From assembly GCF_002844555.1 (NCBI RefSeq), contig NZ_PJNI01000005.1, positions 162,132 to 226,131 on the forward strand: a DNA stretch of 64,000 nt, written 5' to 3'. A program made the position numbers and the translations under genes. Under the pieces are notes generated by a model. That model was not told the DNA's origin and ran no database searches. It saw only the letters and a list, made by a program, of their open reading frames with translations. This document shows, one piece after another, positions 1-9,668 of the stretch. Position 1 is the first letter of the stretch; the number at the start of each line of letters is the position of its first letter. Source of the stretch: Brumimicrobium salinarum. GTDB taxonomy: Bacteria > Bacteroidota > Bacteroidia > Flavobacteriales_D > Crocinitomicaceae.

Positions 1-3000
1 CCAAACCAAAGGAACCTTTATTCTGAATTCCCCGCGTCCAAGCACGGTTCCATCCATAATAAAAACTCCATTTATAATAAGGAAAAAAGTTCCAGTTGTG
101 TCCTCTAAATTGATCCAAAGAAGCATCATATAAAGTAGCAGCTAATTCGGCTTTTACCAACTCTAGGTTTTCATCCTGAATGGTAAAACTCCATTGTTCT
201 TTTTGGCCAGGTTCTAATAAATCTCTAAACGTTGAAGTCTTAATTTTCAATTTTTTATTACTGTAAGGCACATTTACATTTTCAGACTGCGAATAGAAAA
301 CACCATTATTAAATAAAATCGCTTCAAATCTCAACATTCCACGGTCCTCTTCCTCTACTGAATAACATAAAGAATGTCTGTCTTTTAATTGGACCCATTC
401 TCTACTCAACAACTCATCCTTTCGATAAACAGATATCAAAGCTTGCGCATTTTCAAACGATGAACCGATTTGAAAATCAATGTCTTTACCTACTTTTACT
501 TCTTTGGCTGAAACAAAAGTCCATAAAGCATTATGAAAAGGAAGTTCTTTTGCACTTACATCAATTGCTACAATTTGTTGTTGATTTTTAATTGTATCTC
601 CGGCTTTAGTTAAGGCCTGAAATTTAAAAATATATTGTCCTTGTTGATTGTTGATCCAGTCGTTGATTTTAAGAGAATCTCCACTTTGAAAAGAAATAGT
701 TTTGATCAGTTGTTCACTTTCAGACTTCTCTTTAAAAGCATTCAAATTCATATTTGGGAAAAGTGTTTGTAGCTCTTCGTTTTTGAATTTTTGGATTTCT
801 GCATTCTCCCATATTCGATTTAAGAATTGGTCGGAGTATTCTTTTCGATAAACTTTAATTGTTCCGTTGTAATCTTTTTGTTTTTCTCCAGCTAGATTTA
901 CAATGTCAATTACTGCAAACTCTTCATTATGCGTAAAGAATTGTCCAGGTGTTTTCACTTGAATAGAAACTCCAATTTCACTCAAGTTTAAGGACAAAGT
1001 TTGTTCGTGCGTTTCTCCTGAAACATCGGTTACCTTTGCTTTTATCTCATACGTATAATAAGCGTTTTGTATAGCATTTGGATCTGATTCTGCAAAGAAG
1101 TCAATGGTGAATTTTCCGTTTTCATCTGTTTTTACTTTTCCTTCTTTCAATAAATCTCCCGAAGACGGTTGATTATAATATCTCCAATAGCGATTCCAAT
1201 TTCTATACACTGAATAACTTACTTTTGCATTCGTAATTGGGAAACCAGCAAAAGCTTTAGCATTTCCAGAGATGGAAACAGTATCGTCTAATTGAGCTTC
1301 ATTTTTAGGTTGATTTAATTTCACCTCGAAGGTGGGCCGCTTATATTCTTCCACCGAAAACTGGGCACTTGAGTATGCATAATCTCCTCTTCCACTCGCT
1401 ATTAATTGAAAGTTGCCAAGTCCAGTTGATTCAGGCAATTGAAAACTTCCATCTACACTTCCAAATTCATTGGTGCGGAAATTAGATTCAAAAACGTTTT
1501 GTCGAGTAGCATCTTTAATGGTCAAAGTAATTTTTTCTCCAGGGATCACCTCATATTCGTTATCTTTACCTTTGTATAGAATACCTTTAAAATAAACGCT
1601 TTGGCCAGGTCGATAAATCGATCGATCAGTGATTAATTCCACCCTACGCAAAATTCTTTCTTCACCGCTGCTTCTCACATAATCATTGCCATGCAACAAG
1701 GAGTTTTTATGACTTACCGTATATAATATTCGGTTCTTGTCTTTTATGGATGAAGTAAAAAGTCCATTCTTATCCGTTTTTCCCGATTCAAACTCAATTA
1801 AATCATTACTTTTTCTTCGGTCGTAATAAAAGAGTTTAACTGCTGCGTTTTCTATAGGTTGATTGGTTTTATCATCCACCACTAAAATGGCATATTCGTT
1901 ATTTGCACTGGTGGTAGAAACGCGGATTTCGGTAATGGTTAATTCCGTGAAGTAAATTTCTTTGGCGTTCCATCTTTTACTGTCTTTAGCTAACTCCGCA
2001 AGGGGCTCATCATCATTAGTAGCAACGATATAATATTTTCCAACGGATTGAATTTCCTCCAAAAGTAATTCTGTTGATCTTTCTTGGAAGCGGTTTTTAT
2101 TCTTCAAATCCATGGTTAAAGTTTGCACCAATGTCAAGTGATCATCAGCGGCTATCAATCTCAAATTTTGATTATTCAATGGAGTATAATCTTTAACTTT
2201 ATAAATGCGTATCACCTGTTGGTCCATGTTTCTATGTTTCACTAAGAAAGGAATCTTTTTATTTGGACTAAAGATATTTGGGGCTGAAATATTGATGTTT
2301 TTCTGCTCGACAATTTGAATTAAGGCTTTGATTTCATATTCAAAATCACTATTCGGAAACTTTTCAAGCTCACCAATCAGTTGACTATGTGCTTCTTTGA
2401 TTAACTGTTCAACATCAGGATTTCTTTTAAAATGATAATCCTTCCCTTTTAAATACTTGGACTTTGCGATTTCAAATAAGAATTTAGATCGGGCTGAAGT
2501 GGATTTAAAATATTCAAATTGTTCTTGCCAAGCTTGTTCAATTGCCTTTTCGTTATTAAAATTATTTTTTAAATAATGTAATCTTTGATAAACTGAGGAG
2601 CTCAAATAATTAGCAACGTTCTTGTTGTTTTTTTCAATGATTTGATAAAGTTTCAAAATCTTTGTTGTCAAATTATCATTTTGAAATTCTAATCCAGTAA
2701 AATCAAAAGAGGAAGCATACCATTGTTCATGATCAGTGGATGATTTTTTTAATTCGCCACCACTTTCAATAATCGAGGATTGATATAAATTAATCAATTG
2801 ATAAGCGACATAATCGGAAAGGGTTTGCAGTACAAATAGACTGTCATTTTCTTTTGTTAAAACTTCTTGAAATGGCTGGAAATCATAACTTCTCAATGTA
2901 TTCAATTGTTTTTCTAATGCTTGAATGTTGTTCAACACAAAACCATGTCGAACAATATCATCACCTATATTGATAGAATCATAAATCTGTAATTGGCGGT

Positions 3001-3358
3001 ATCCAAACCAAGAATTAAAATTGTAAGCGACTTCTTGAGTCATTTGCAATTGTGCAATAGACTTTGAAGGTTGTGGTAAATCTTGAGTTGCTTTAAAAAC
3101 TTCAAAATAAAGCGCAGCGCGCTCTTCCATTTCTAAGGGAGCTAAAAACTTATTAAAATAGGAGAAGGATTTGGAAAGCGTAGAATGATCTTCATTCTTT
3201 TTAGCTGTTTCAATGATAGTCCATAATTTCTGTTGGGCGGCATTGGGTTGACGAATTTTGAATAGACTATCTACTTTTTCGAGGGGATTCTCTTTTTGGC
3301 TAAGTGCTGAAAAAGAAATGATTAAGCTTAAAAGAACCAGAAGATGTTGAATTTTCAT
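1..3358 (-). CDS. alpha-2-macroglobulin family protein, MG2 type (partial, C-terminus beyond left edge)
   Basis: The frame is open from an ATG at 3358 to the left edge, giving about 1119 residues without a stop, so the C-terminal part of the gene lies outside the window. The N-terminus is a signal peptide (MKIQHLLVLLSLIISFSALS, then Q). Residues 671-679 read EYKRPTFEV, a hallmark of bacterial alpha-2-macroglobulins of Bacteroidota just before a macroglobulin-like domain. The family consists of large periplasmic or cell-surface proteins of roughly 1,800-2,000 residues thought to trap proteases or act in envelope defence. Whether this one carries a thioester motif cannot be seen, because that part is missing. 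No TAnnTTTG promoter was seen in the 100 bases upstream. The family call is firm; the role is inferred from the family. Confidence 0.85.
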   Translation of the reverse strand, partial: MKIQHLLVLLSLIISFSALSQKENPLEKVDSLFKIRQPNAAQQKLWTIIETAKKNEDHSTLSKSFSYFNKFLAPLEMEERAALYFEVFKATQDLPQPSKSIAQLQMTQEVAYNFNSWFGYRQLQIYDSINIGDDIVRHGFVLNNIQALEKQLNTLRSYDFQPFQEVLTKENDSLFVLQTLSDYVAYQLINLYQSSIIESGGELKKSSTDHEQWYASSFDFTGLEFQNDNLTTKILKLYQIIEKNNKNVANYLSSSVYQRLHYLKNNFNNEKAIEQAWQEQFEYFKSTSARSKFLFEIAKSKYLKGKDYHFKRNPDVEQLIKEAHSQLIGELEKFPNSDFEYEIKALIQIVEQKNINISAPNIFSPNKKIPFLVKHRNMDQQVIRIYKVKDYTPLNNQNLRLIAADDHLTLVQTLTMDLKNKNRFQERSTELLLEEIQSVGKYYIVATNDDEPLAELAKDSKRWNAKEIYFTELTITEIRVSTTSANNEYAILVVDDKTNQPIENAAVKLFYYDRRKSNDLIEFESGKTDKNGLFTSSIKDKNRILYTVSHKNSLLHGNDYVRSSGEERILRRVELITDRSIYRPGQSVYFKGILYKGKDNEYEVIPGEKITLTIKDATRQNVFESNFRTNEFGSVDGSFQLPESTGLGNFQLIASGRGDYAYSSAQFSVEEYKRPTFEVKLNQPKNEAQLDDTVSISGNAKAFAGFPITNAKVSYSVYRNWNRYWRYYNQPSSGDLLKEGKVKTDENGKFTIDFFAESDPNAIQNAYYTYEIKAKVTDVSGETHEQTLSLNLSEIGVSIQVKTPGQFFTHNEEFAVIDIVNLAGEKQKDYNGTIKVYRKEYSDQFLNRIWENAEIQKFKNEELQTLFPNMNLNAFKEKSESEQLIKTISFQSGDSLKINDWINNQQGQYIFKFQALTKAGDTIKNQQQIVAIDVSAKELPFHNALWTFVSAKEVKVGKDIDFQIGSSFENAQALISVYRKDELLSREWVQLKDRHSLCYSVEEEDRGMLRFEAILFNNGVFYSQSENVNVPYSNKKLKIKTSTFRDLLEPGQKEQWSFTIQDENLELVKAELAATLYDASLDQFRGHNWNFFPYYKWSFYYGWNRAWTRGIQNKGSFGL

Positions 3359-3460
3359 GTTGTGTAATTTTGTTTTGTGATGCAAAGAAAGTACCAATTC
3401 CATAATCAATTAGGAATTACGAATTTTAAAATTACGAATTCTTAATCTTCTTTCAATCTT

Positions 3461-3712
3461 TCAATCCTTGGTTTTATCTTTCCTCGGCACAGGATCATCT
3501 CCAAAACCTCCCCACGGGTGACAAGAGCTGATTCTTTTTAACGCTAACCAACCACCTTTCAAAACTCCCCATTCTTTGATTGCCTCAACTGAATATTGCG
3601 AACACGTTGGGTTATACCGACAATTCGCTGGGAAAATTGGGCTGATGATGTATTGATACAAACGGATCAAAACTATAAAAGGAAATCGTATGATTTTTTT
3701 GATTACTTCCAC
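3461..3712 (-). CDS. yidD: membrane protein insertion efficiency factor YidD
   Basis: The 83-residue product matches the YidD family over its length: an N-terminal amphipathic/hydrophobic stretch ([16 protein letters not shown]), then the conserved [15 protein letters not shown] block with Cys31 and Cys37, and a third cysteine in the [15 protein letters not shown] tail. YidD helps YidC insert proteins into the inner membrane. The start is GTG at 3712; no ATG is available upstream in frame before the family's usual start. In many bacteria yidD sits beside rnpA, rpmH and yidC, but here it stands alone between the alpha-2-macroglobulin gene and the FMN glutamate-synthase-like gene. Confidence 0.93.
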   Translation of the reverse strand: MEVIKKIIRFPFIVLIRLYQYIISPIFPANCRYNPTCSQYSVEAIKEWGVLKGGWLALKRISSCHPWGGFGDDPVPRKDKTKD

Positions 3713-3873
3713 GGTGTAAAATTACGGATTTTATGGGAGGAAGTTGTTTGATAATCCATAAACCACTTCGAAATAGAAACTTTAAAAACCTTTGTTTGAT
3801 TACCCCACACTACATCAAGGTTCCATCTCGTAGTCGTGGCAATCTAAAACTATACAAATCACAGTAAATCTAG

Positions 3874-5484
3874 CTACTGTAACTTATGAAATTTTATCCC
3901 CCAACTTTCCATATCAGCATTAGCGAAATCTAACTTATATTTCTCTGGAATATCAGATTCATCGAGCATACTTCCATAATCAAATGAAGGGAACAACTCT
4001 TCATACGTTATCATTTCATTTAAAGAAACACGTCGATAAATATGTGAACGCGACAAATACTTTGTTTCATCCAGTCCAGATGCTCCAAGTAATTCAACAT
4101 AATTTTTTAAAAGTTTTTTATGGTATTCAGCCACCCGTACCTTTTTATCTTTGACCACTAATCCAACTGTCAATTCAGATTTCTGAGTCGTGATTCCAGT
4201 TGGACATTCATTGGTATTACATATTAGCGCTTGAATACATCCTAAAGCTAACATCATTGCTCTGGCTTGATAACAAGCATCGGCACCTAAAGCCATCGCA
4301 CGTGCAACATGAAATGCTGACGACACTTTTCCTGAGGCAATTAGTTTTACATGTTCCCTTATACCTAAACCATTTAAAATATTGTGTGTAAAATCTAATC
4401 CATCAATTAAAGGTGCACCTACATAATTACTAAATTCAGGTGGAGCTGCCCCCGTACCACCTTCACCTCCATCGATAGCGATAAAATCAGGATATGTATT
4501 TAGATGCATCATGGCTTTACAAATTGCAATAAACTCACTTTTATGCCCAATACACATCTTAAATCCAATTGGTTTTCCACCAGAAAGTTCGCGAAGTTGT
4601 TTAATAAACTTAATCATCTCTAAAGGTGTATCAAAAGCTGAATGATAAGGAGGTGAAGCAACCAAGGTATGCGGTTTAACATGTCTAATTCTTGCAATTT
4701 CTTCGGAGTTTTTGGAAGCGGGTAGAATCCCACCATGTCCTGGCTTAGCTCCCTGAGAAAGCTTTATCTCAATCATTTTAACACTTTCATGCTTAGACTT
4801 TTTAGCAAATAATTCTGGATTAAAATTCCCATCTTCATCTCTACATCCGAAGTATCCGGTACCAATTTGCCAAATAAGATCTCCACCATGTTTTAAATGA
4901 TAATCACTCAGTCCTCCTTCTCCAGTATTGTGCGCAAAATTTCCGAGTGCAGCACCTCCGTTTAACGCTTCGACAGCATTCGCACTCAAAGAACCAAAAC
5001 TCATCGCTGAAATATTTAAAATACTCGCTGAATAAGGTTGTTTGCAATCTTTATTACCAATAAGAACTCTCGGATCATGATCTAATTTGTCAAAAGCCTT
5101 AGGCGCCACTGAATGACACATCCATTCATAACCCTCCGCATATAAATCCAACTGAGTTCCGAAAGGAATGGTGTCTCTAACATTTTTTGCTCTTTGATAA
5201 ACTGATGACCGATCCAAACGATTAAAAGGGCGTCCATCTATATCTGATTCAATAAAATATTGATACATTTTTGGTCTCAACTCTTCCATTACATATCTTA
5301 GTCTACCTACTAAAGGATAAATTCTTCGGATTGAGTGCTTGGTTTGAATCATATCAACGTATCCCATAATAGTTAGAATAAGGACAACACCAAATAGAAC
5401 TAACCAATTCAAACTCAAATACATAGAGAGCGCAAGAGTCCCAACCAACAATATAAAACTTATAATGACAAACTTTATCCGCAT
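3874..5484 (-). CDS. FMN-binding glutamate synthase family protein (GltB-like, membrane-anchored)
   Basis: The 536-residue protein has two N-terminal hydrophobic helices (about residues 5-42) followed by the FMN/3Fe-4S synthase barrel of glutamate synthase. Visible motifs are GEGG (188-191), KPGHGG (247-252), IDGGEGGTGA (338-347) and three cysteines C416, C422 and C427 with the C-x5-C-x4-C spacing that binds the 3Fe-4S cluster of GltB. The glutaminase domain and the GltB C-terminal beta-helix are absent, so it cannot make glutamate from glutamine alone. This stand-alone membrane-anchored family is common in bacteria but its substrate is unsettled. It is a single gene and no clear promoter was seen upstream. 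Confidence 0.88.
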   Translation of the reverse strand: MRIKFVIISFILLVGTLALSMYLSLNWLVLFGVVLILTIMGYVDMIQTKHSIRRIYPLVGRLRYVMEELRPKMYQYFIESDIDGRPFNRLDRSSVYQRAKNVRDTIPFGTQLDLYAEGYEWMCHSVAPKAFDKLDHDPRVLIGNKDCKQPYSASILNISAMSFGSLSANAVEALNGGAALGNFAHNTGEGGLSDYHLKHGGDLIWQIGTGYFGCRDEDGNFNPELFAKKSKHESVKMIEIKLSQGAKPGHGGILPASKNSEEIARIRHVKPHTLVASPPYHSAFDTPLEMIKFIKQLRELSGGKPIGFKMCIGHKSEFIAICKAMMHLNTYPDFIAIDGGEGGTGAAPPEFSNYVGAPLIDGLDFTHNILNGLGIREHVKLIASGKVSSAFHVARAMALGADACYQARAMMLALGCIQALICNTNECPTGITTQKSELTVGLVVKDKKVRVAEYHKKLLKNYVELLGASGLDETKYLSRSHIYRRVSLNEMITYEELFPSFDYGSMLDESDIPEKYKLDFANADMESWGIKFHKLQ

Positions 5485-5717
5485 GTTACTATCATTTTTT
5501 TGAGTAAATGTATTGAATTAAATCAAAAAACAATAAGTTTTTCAACAGGATTAATCTTAAATTAAGAAAACAGGAATCCTATAATCGAGCATAAATAAAT
5601 ATACAAACAAAAGATTATATTAAAGCTTTGGGTGTACTTCATATTTTGAAATAACTAAATAAAAAACCATTTAAAGGTATATTTTATAAAAAAAAGCTAG
5701 ATTAAAAGATTTTTACC

Positions 5718-5725
5718 TATCTTTG
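5718..5725 (+). promoter_or_regulatory. putative -7 element for rpsF-rpsR-rplI
   Basis: TATCTTTG fits the Bacteroidota -7 consensus TAnnTTTG and lies 25 bases before the rpsF ATG, predicting a leader of about 20 bases. No good -33 TTTG was seen at the usual 17-20 base distance. Confidence 0.6.
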
Positions 5726-5750
5726 TCGCCTTAATTAAAACAATAATAAT

Positions 5751-6110
5751 ATGAATAACTACGAGACTGTTTTCATTTTAACTCCCGTTTTGTCTGAAGA
5801 CCAGACAAAGGAAGCAGTAAAGAAGTTCGAGCAAGAGATCAAAACTCTTGGTGGAAAAGTTACTAATTCTGAGTCTTGGGGCTTGAAAAAATTGGCGTAT
5901 CCAATTCAGAAAAAAACAACAGGCTTTTATTTCCTTCTAGAATTTGAAGGAGAAGGAAATCTTGTTTCTGAATTAGAGGTAACATTCAAACGTGATGAGC
6001 GTGTAATGCGTTTCTTAACTGTAAAGATGGACAAACACCATCAAGAATGGGCTGAAAAAAGAAAGTCAAGAATGAAAGGAGCTAAACCAGCAAAAGCTGA
6101 AGCTCAGTAA
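5751..6110 (+). CDS. rpsF: 30S ribosomal protein S6
   Basis: This 119-residue S6 homologue starts [12 protein letters not shown] and contains the [11 protein letters not shown] segment that lies on the S18-binding face, then ends in a short lysine/alanine-rich tail. S6 forms a heterodimer with S18 on the platform of the small subunit. It is the first gene of a three-gene operon with rpsR (29-base gap) and rplI, the order usual in Bacteroidota, where ssb or priB is not inserted as in E. coli. S6:S18 complexes regulate their own mRNA in several bacteria, but the matching CCG-loop hairpin was not identified in this short leader. Confidence 0.96.
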   Translation: MNNYETVFILTPVLSEDQTKEAVKKFEQEIKTLGGKVTNSESWGLKKLAYPIQKKTTGFYFLLEFEGEGNLVSELEVTFKRDERVMRFLTVKMDKHHQEWAEKRKSRMKGAKPAKAEAQ

Positions 6111-6139
6111 TTAAGTAAAGAACAAAAAAAATTGCAATT

Positions 6140-6400
6140 ATGGCACAAGATGTAAGATATTTATCGCCGGTAAACATTGACATTAAGAAAGAAAAATACT
6201 GTCGTTTTAAGAAAAGTGGAATCAAATTCGTTGATTACAAAGACGCAGATTTTCTATTAAAATTATTAAACGAACAAGGTAAGATTTTACCACGTCGTAT
6301 AACAGGAACTTCATCTAAGTTCCAAAGTAGAGTTAACAAGGCTGTTAAGCGAGCGCGTCACTTAGCGATTCTTCCATACGTTGGAGATCAGTTAAGATAA
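6140..6400 (+). CDS. rpsR: 30S ribosomal protein S18
   Basis: An 86-residue S18 with the core [26 protein letters not shown] and [19 protein letters not shown] blocks, which form the helical bundle that pairs with S6. Only one cysteine (in the KYCRFKK block) is present, so it is not a zinc-binding form. The ATG at 6140 lies 29 bases after rpsF, and rplI follows 32 bases downstream in the same transcript. Confidence 0.96.
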   Translation: MAQDVRYLSPVNIDIKKEKYCRFKKSGIKFVDYKDADFLLKLLNEQGKILPRRITGTSSKFQSRVNKAVKRARHLAILPYVGDQLR

Positions 6401-6432
6401 GCTTATTTATTAACACATTAATTTAGAAAATT

Positions 6433-6879
6433 ATGGAAATCATATTAAAGAAAAATGTTGATAAGCTAGGATACAAAGACGATGTTGTTGAAGTAAAGCC
6501 TGGTTACGCATTAAACTTCTTAATTCCTCAAGGATATGGAATTGTTGCAACAAAATCAACAAAAAAAGCACACGAAGAAGTTTTAAGACAACGTTCTCAT
6601 AAGGAAGAAAAAGTTAAAGAAGAAGCTCAAGGATTAGCTTCTAAGTTTAAGGATGTGAGTATTAAAATTGGAGCAAAAGTAGGCGAAAATGGTCGTATTT
6701 TTGGTTCTGTAAACACAATCCAATTATCAGAAGTATTGAAAGCTGAAGGTGTAGAAGTAGATAGAAAGTCATTAAAAATAATTGATGAGCCTATTAAAGA
6801 AGTAGGAACCTATACCGCTGTTGCAAACTTACATAAAGAAGTTTCAGCAGAATTTCAATTTGAAGTTGTAGAAGAGTAA
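6433..6879 (+). CDS. rplI: 50S ribosomal protein L9
   Basis: The 148-residue product has the standard L9 layout. An N-terminal domain contains the signature VKPGYALNFLIPQGYG, followed by a long charged connecting helix (about residues 45-75) and a C-terminal RNA-binding domain with GRIFGSVNTIQL. L9 binds 23S rRNA near the L1 stalk and affects frameshifting. It is the last gene of the rpsF operon; a rho-independent terminator begins about 17 bases after its stop. Confidence 0.96.
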   Translation: MEIILKKNVDKLGYKDDVVEVKPGYALNFLIPQGYGIVATKSTKKAHEEVLRQRSHKEEKVKEEAQGLASKFKDVSIKIGAKVGENGRIFGSVNTIQLSEVLKAEGVEVDRKSLKIIDEPIKEVGTYTAVANLHKEVSAEFQFEVVEE

Positions 6880-6895
6880 GATTTACAAATAATTA

Positions 6896-6932
6896 TAAAA
6901 AAGCCGTTTCAATTTATGGAACGGCTTTTTTG
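6896..6932 (+). terminator. rho-independent terminator of rpsF-rpsR-rplI
   Basis: An A-rich arm AAAAGCCGTTTC pairs with GGAACGGCTTTT around a seven-base AATTTAT loop (one G-U pair), followed by a T-run. It sits immediately after rplI on the plus strand. Confidence 0.88.
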
Positions 6933-7305
6933 TTTCTCAACTAATTGCTATTCTTTATGTTTTGAAATTAAATTTCATGAGATAACACAAACTTACAAAA
7001 GCTCCATAATTGAAGTTAATAACTTGTGCTATTACGATTCAAGGATAATTGTTGAGGACGAGCTTATATCCCACCCATCTACTTACCTATTTACAAATCA
7101 ACATAATGAGCCATTTATTGATAACAACTATTGTATACAAACGTTAATTTGAAATGTCACTACGAAACAGGTTTTGTGTAGCTTTACAACTCCTATTTTT
7201 ATAAAATTTCATCTGCTAAGGATTAAAAGTAAGCATACAGTTGACATGCAGCATGGTTATAAAATAGTATTAAACGCTCCCTAACTTTTGAGACTAATCA
7301 GAATA
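6933..7305. other. intergenic stretch without a recognised gene
   Basis: This region lies between the rplI terminator and the converging SPOUT gene. A 78-codon frame starting inside the terminator (6916-7152) has no family resemblance and is judged spurious. No tRNA, repeat or promoter was seen. Confidence 0.6.
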
Positions 7306-7764
7306 TTACTTTTCAAGTTTTGCAATTCTATCATACATAACAATACTTCCTGCAACAGCTACATTCAATGATTTTAATCCAGGTAGCTGAACAATGTGGT
7401 GACAACGCTCCAATACTTTTTCTGGCAATCCCTTATCTTCAGCTCCTAAAAGGTAAACTGCTCGTGGCGTATGTTTATACTCTTTTATATATTCTGCATC
7501 AGGAACCATTTCGACACCAACTAACTGACTATTATATGGAATATGTTTATAGAAATCGTCAAAATCATCGTAATGAAACAAAGGAATTTCTCTCCATGAT
7601 TTTAAGACGTCTGAGGTTTGCTTTTTATAACTTTTACCAATCGTAAAAATATAAGAAGCACCTAAAATGTGTGCGGAACGCCAAAGAGTACCAATATTAT
7701 GACCTCGTTTATGTTGTAAAATACCTATTCCAAAATAATTGGCATTATCTGCTTTTACCTTCAT
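7306..7764 (-). CDS. TrmH-family (SPOUT) RNA 2'-O-methyltransferase
   Basis: The 152-residue protein is a minimal SPOUT methyltransferase. It has an N-terminal N-x-G-x-L-x-R motif region (RGHNIGTLWRSAHILGA), motif 2 VYLLGAEDKGLPEKVL and the knot-forming motif 3 QLPGLKSLNVAVAGSIVMYDR, which binds S-adenosylmethionine. It lacks the extra N-terminal substrate-binding domain of RlmB-type enzymes and so resembles TrmL/TrmH-size enzymes that methylate ribose in tRNA or rRNA. The exact target cannot be told. The gene follows doxX by 11 bases on the same strand, suggesting co-transcription. Confidence 0.88.
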   Translation of the reverse strand: MKVKADNANYFGIGILQHKRGHNIGTLWRSAHILGASYIFTIGKSYKKQTSDVLKSWREIPLFHYDDFDDFYKHIPYNSQLVGVEMVPDAEYIKEYKHTPRAVYLLGAEDKGLPEKVLERCHHIVQLPGLKSLNVAVAGSIVMYDRIAKLEK

Positions 7765-7775
7765 TTAAAAATTGA

Positions 7776-8183
7776 CTAACGTTTAATTATATGATCGAGA
7801 GAAATACGCCCAGGCCCAACAAATAGAAGTGAAATAAAACCACATAAATAAATTAGAGACAACTCAATTTTAGCAAATGCATGTCCACTATGAAAAATAA
7901 ATACAGCTACTGCCATTGTAGCAATCAATGGAATTAAAGCTAGTCTGGTAAACAATCCAAACACAAGCATTAAAGCGCATATAACTTCAGCAAATACAGC
8001 CAAGCCCAGAGAGAGCGTTACACCCAATCCTAAAGGGTCAGCAAATTGTATGGCACCGTCTCCCCATAACATTTCCCACTTCCCAAGACCATGTCCATAA
8101 AACATGGATAGACCTAATACAATACGCAAAAGGAGCGAACTAATATCTTTACCATACAGCCATTCTTTTGTTAATTTAGCCAT
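7776..8183 (-). CDS. DoxX family membrane protein
   Basis: A 135-residue protein with four predicted membrane helices and the DoxX-family pattern: LLLRIVLGLSMFYGHGLGKW at the N-terminus, GLAVFAEVICALMLVFGL in the middle and the GPGRISLDHI C-terminus. Family members are small inner-membrane proteins, often linked to redox or quinone partners, and the exact function is unclear. It is the promoter-proximal gene of a pair with the SPOUT methyltransferase. The region up to 8382 separates it from a divergent plus-strand gene. Confidence 0.86.
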   Translation of the reverse strand: MAKLTKEWLYGKDISSLLLRIVLGLSMFYGHGLGKWEMLWGDGAIQFADPLGLGVTLSLGLAVFAEVICALMLVFGLFTRLALIPLIATMAVAVFIFHSGHAFAKIELSLIYLCGFISLLFVGPGRISLDHIIKR

Positions 8184-8398
8184 TTTATATATACGATTTT
8201 ATTAAACAAAGAGTAAATATAAAATTATACTTTTAATTTACAGTTCCTTTCCTTAAAAAGAAATAATTGGATTTATAGTGTCAAGAATTATGATTAATGT
8301 ATTTGTGTTTTTATCATTTGAATTTAGCCATACTTCTTTATATGATTTCAATATTTACATGTTCTTGATTTCCTCCTAAATAATGTTATTAAAATCCT

Positions 8399-8406
8399 TA
8401 GCTTTG
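8399..8406 (+). promoter_or_regulatory. putative -7 element upstream of the HEAT-like gene
   Basis: TAGCTTTG matches TAnnTTTG. It lies inside the longest possible reading frame (ATG at 8383) but 15 bases upstream of the next in-frame ATG at 8422, which decides the start in favour of 8422. Confidence 0.5.
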
Positions 8407-8421
8407 CAAAAAATTGTAAAT

Positions 8422-8988
8422 ATGGCATCAGCAGAAAGAGAAGAGGAAAGACAAGCTAAAGTAGCAAGTTTACTGAAAGACATCAGATCCGGAGAAGAAA
8501 AAAGCATCATAGAAGCACTTAAAGCACTCAAGGTTAATGGAGATGATCAAGTAATAAAGCCAATAATAAAGGTGTGGAACGCTGGTGTTTCAGATCTTGC
8601 AGAACAAGAAATTATTACATTTTTGGGAGATATAAAATCTACAACCAGTGCTGATACTTTAATGAGTATTTTATTAGACACGGCGTACAATGCAATTCAT
8701 CTTCCACTATTAACCACAATATGGAACAGCAAAGTCGATTATTCAGAATACATAGTAGAGTTTGTTAATCTGGCTGTAAAACATGATTTTATGGTGAGCC
8801 TAGAATGTTTAACAATTATAGAGAACATGGAAGGTCCTTTTGAAGAACACCATATTTTAGATGCTGAAATACTTTTACGTGAATATGTAGATCGTGAAAA
8901 AGATAATCAGAACGTGGATGACAAGAAGTTTAGTCTAATTTTAGAACTTTCAAAATTAATCAACTCATTTGACGAACGTACAATGTAG
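8422..8988 (+). CDS. HEAT-like repeat protein of unknown function
   Basis: This 188-residue (from 8422) soluble, acidic protein begins MASAEREEERQAKVASLLKD. It shows a helical, repeat-like pattern (EALKALKVNGDDQVIKPIIKVW, then SDLAEQEIITFLGDI, then TSADTLMSILLDTAYN) typical of HEAT/armadillo folds. No signal peptide, membrane segment or catalytic motif is seen. An in-frame ATG at 8383 would add 13 residues but overlaps a putative -7 promoter, so 8422 is preferred. The gene converges on the deoxynucleoside kinase gene. The function is not recognised; a scaffold role would be a guess. Confidence 0.75.
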   Translation: MASAEREEERQAKVASLLKDIRSGEEKSIIEALKALKVNGDDQVIKPIIKVWNAGVSDLAEQEIITFLGDIKSTTSADTLMSILLDTAYNAIHLPLLTTIWNSKVDYSEYIVEFVNLAVKHDFMVSLECLTIIENMEGPFEEHHILDAEILLREYVDREKDNQNVDDKKFSLILELSKLINSFDERTM

Positions 8989-8997
8989 TTTGATGCG

Positions 8998-9612
8998 TTA
9001 AAACAACCCGTGAATTTCTGCGTCAATCCCTGATATTATCTTACCCAGATCCTCTGGATCTGTATGATAATTATTATTATCAACATCTATGATAAGAATT
9101 TTACCCTTATCATACGTACTGATCCAAGCTTCGTATCGCTCATTTAGTCGTTTTAAGTAATCTAATCGAATAGATTCTTCATACTCCCTCCCTCTTTGTT
9201 GAATTTGATTTACCAAAGTTGGGACGCTTGCTCTTAAGTAGATTAACAAATCAGGTGCAGATACAAATGATTCAATCAAATTAAAAAGCGAAAAATAATT
9301 TTCAAAATCTCTTGTTGTCATCAACCCCATAGAATGGAGATTAGGAGCAAAAATATACGCATCTTCATAGATTGTTCGATCTTGAATTACAACTTTATCA
9401 GTTTGCTGTATTTCTTGAATTTGTGTAAATCTACTATTAAGATAATACACTTGTAGATTGAATGACCACCGTTGCATATCTTCATAAAAGTCATTAAGGT
9501 AAGGATTTTGAGAAACATTTTCATAATGAGTTTGCCAATTATAATGTTTGGCGAGCAACTCAGTTAAGGTTGTTTTTCCTGAACCTATATTTCCTGCAAC
9601 AGCGATATGCAT
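8998..9612 (-). CDS. deoxynucleoside kinase
   Basis: The 204-residue protein is a member of the deoxyadenosine/deoxyguanosine kinase (dNK) family, which phosphorylates deoxynucleosides for salvage. It has a P-loop GNIGSGKT (residues 7-14), the family motif DRTIYED (78-84) with the Asp-Arg pair that contacts substrate and Mg-ATP, and a lid with arginines (QQRGREYEESIR). Length matches Gram-positive and Bacteroidota dAK/dGK enzymes. Specificity for purine or pyrimidine cannot be fixed from sequence alone. It is a single gene separated by 56 bases from the gene ending at 9669. Confidence 0.92.
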   Translation of the reverse strand: MHIAVAGNIGSGKTTLTELLAKHYNWQTHYENVSQNPYLNDFYEDMQRWSFNLQVYYLNSRFTQIQEIQQTDKVVIQDRTIYEDAYIFAPNLHSMGLMTTRDFENYFSLFNLIESFVSAPDLLIYLRASVPTLVNQIQQRGREYEESIRLDYLKRLNERYEAWISTYDKGKILIIDVDNNNYHTDPEDLGKIISGIDAEIHGLF

Positions 9613-9668
9613 AATTCTAATAATTAAATGATGGACTAAAATACAAATATTGTTTTAAACAAAATTGT

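Noticed and set aside
6916..7152. A 78-codon plus-strand frame after rplI
   Set aside because: It begins inside the rho-independent terminator, has no family resemblance and an atypical composition.
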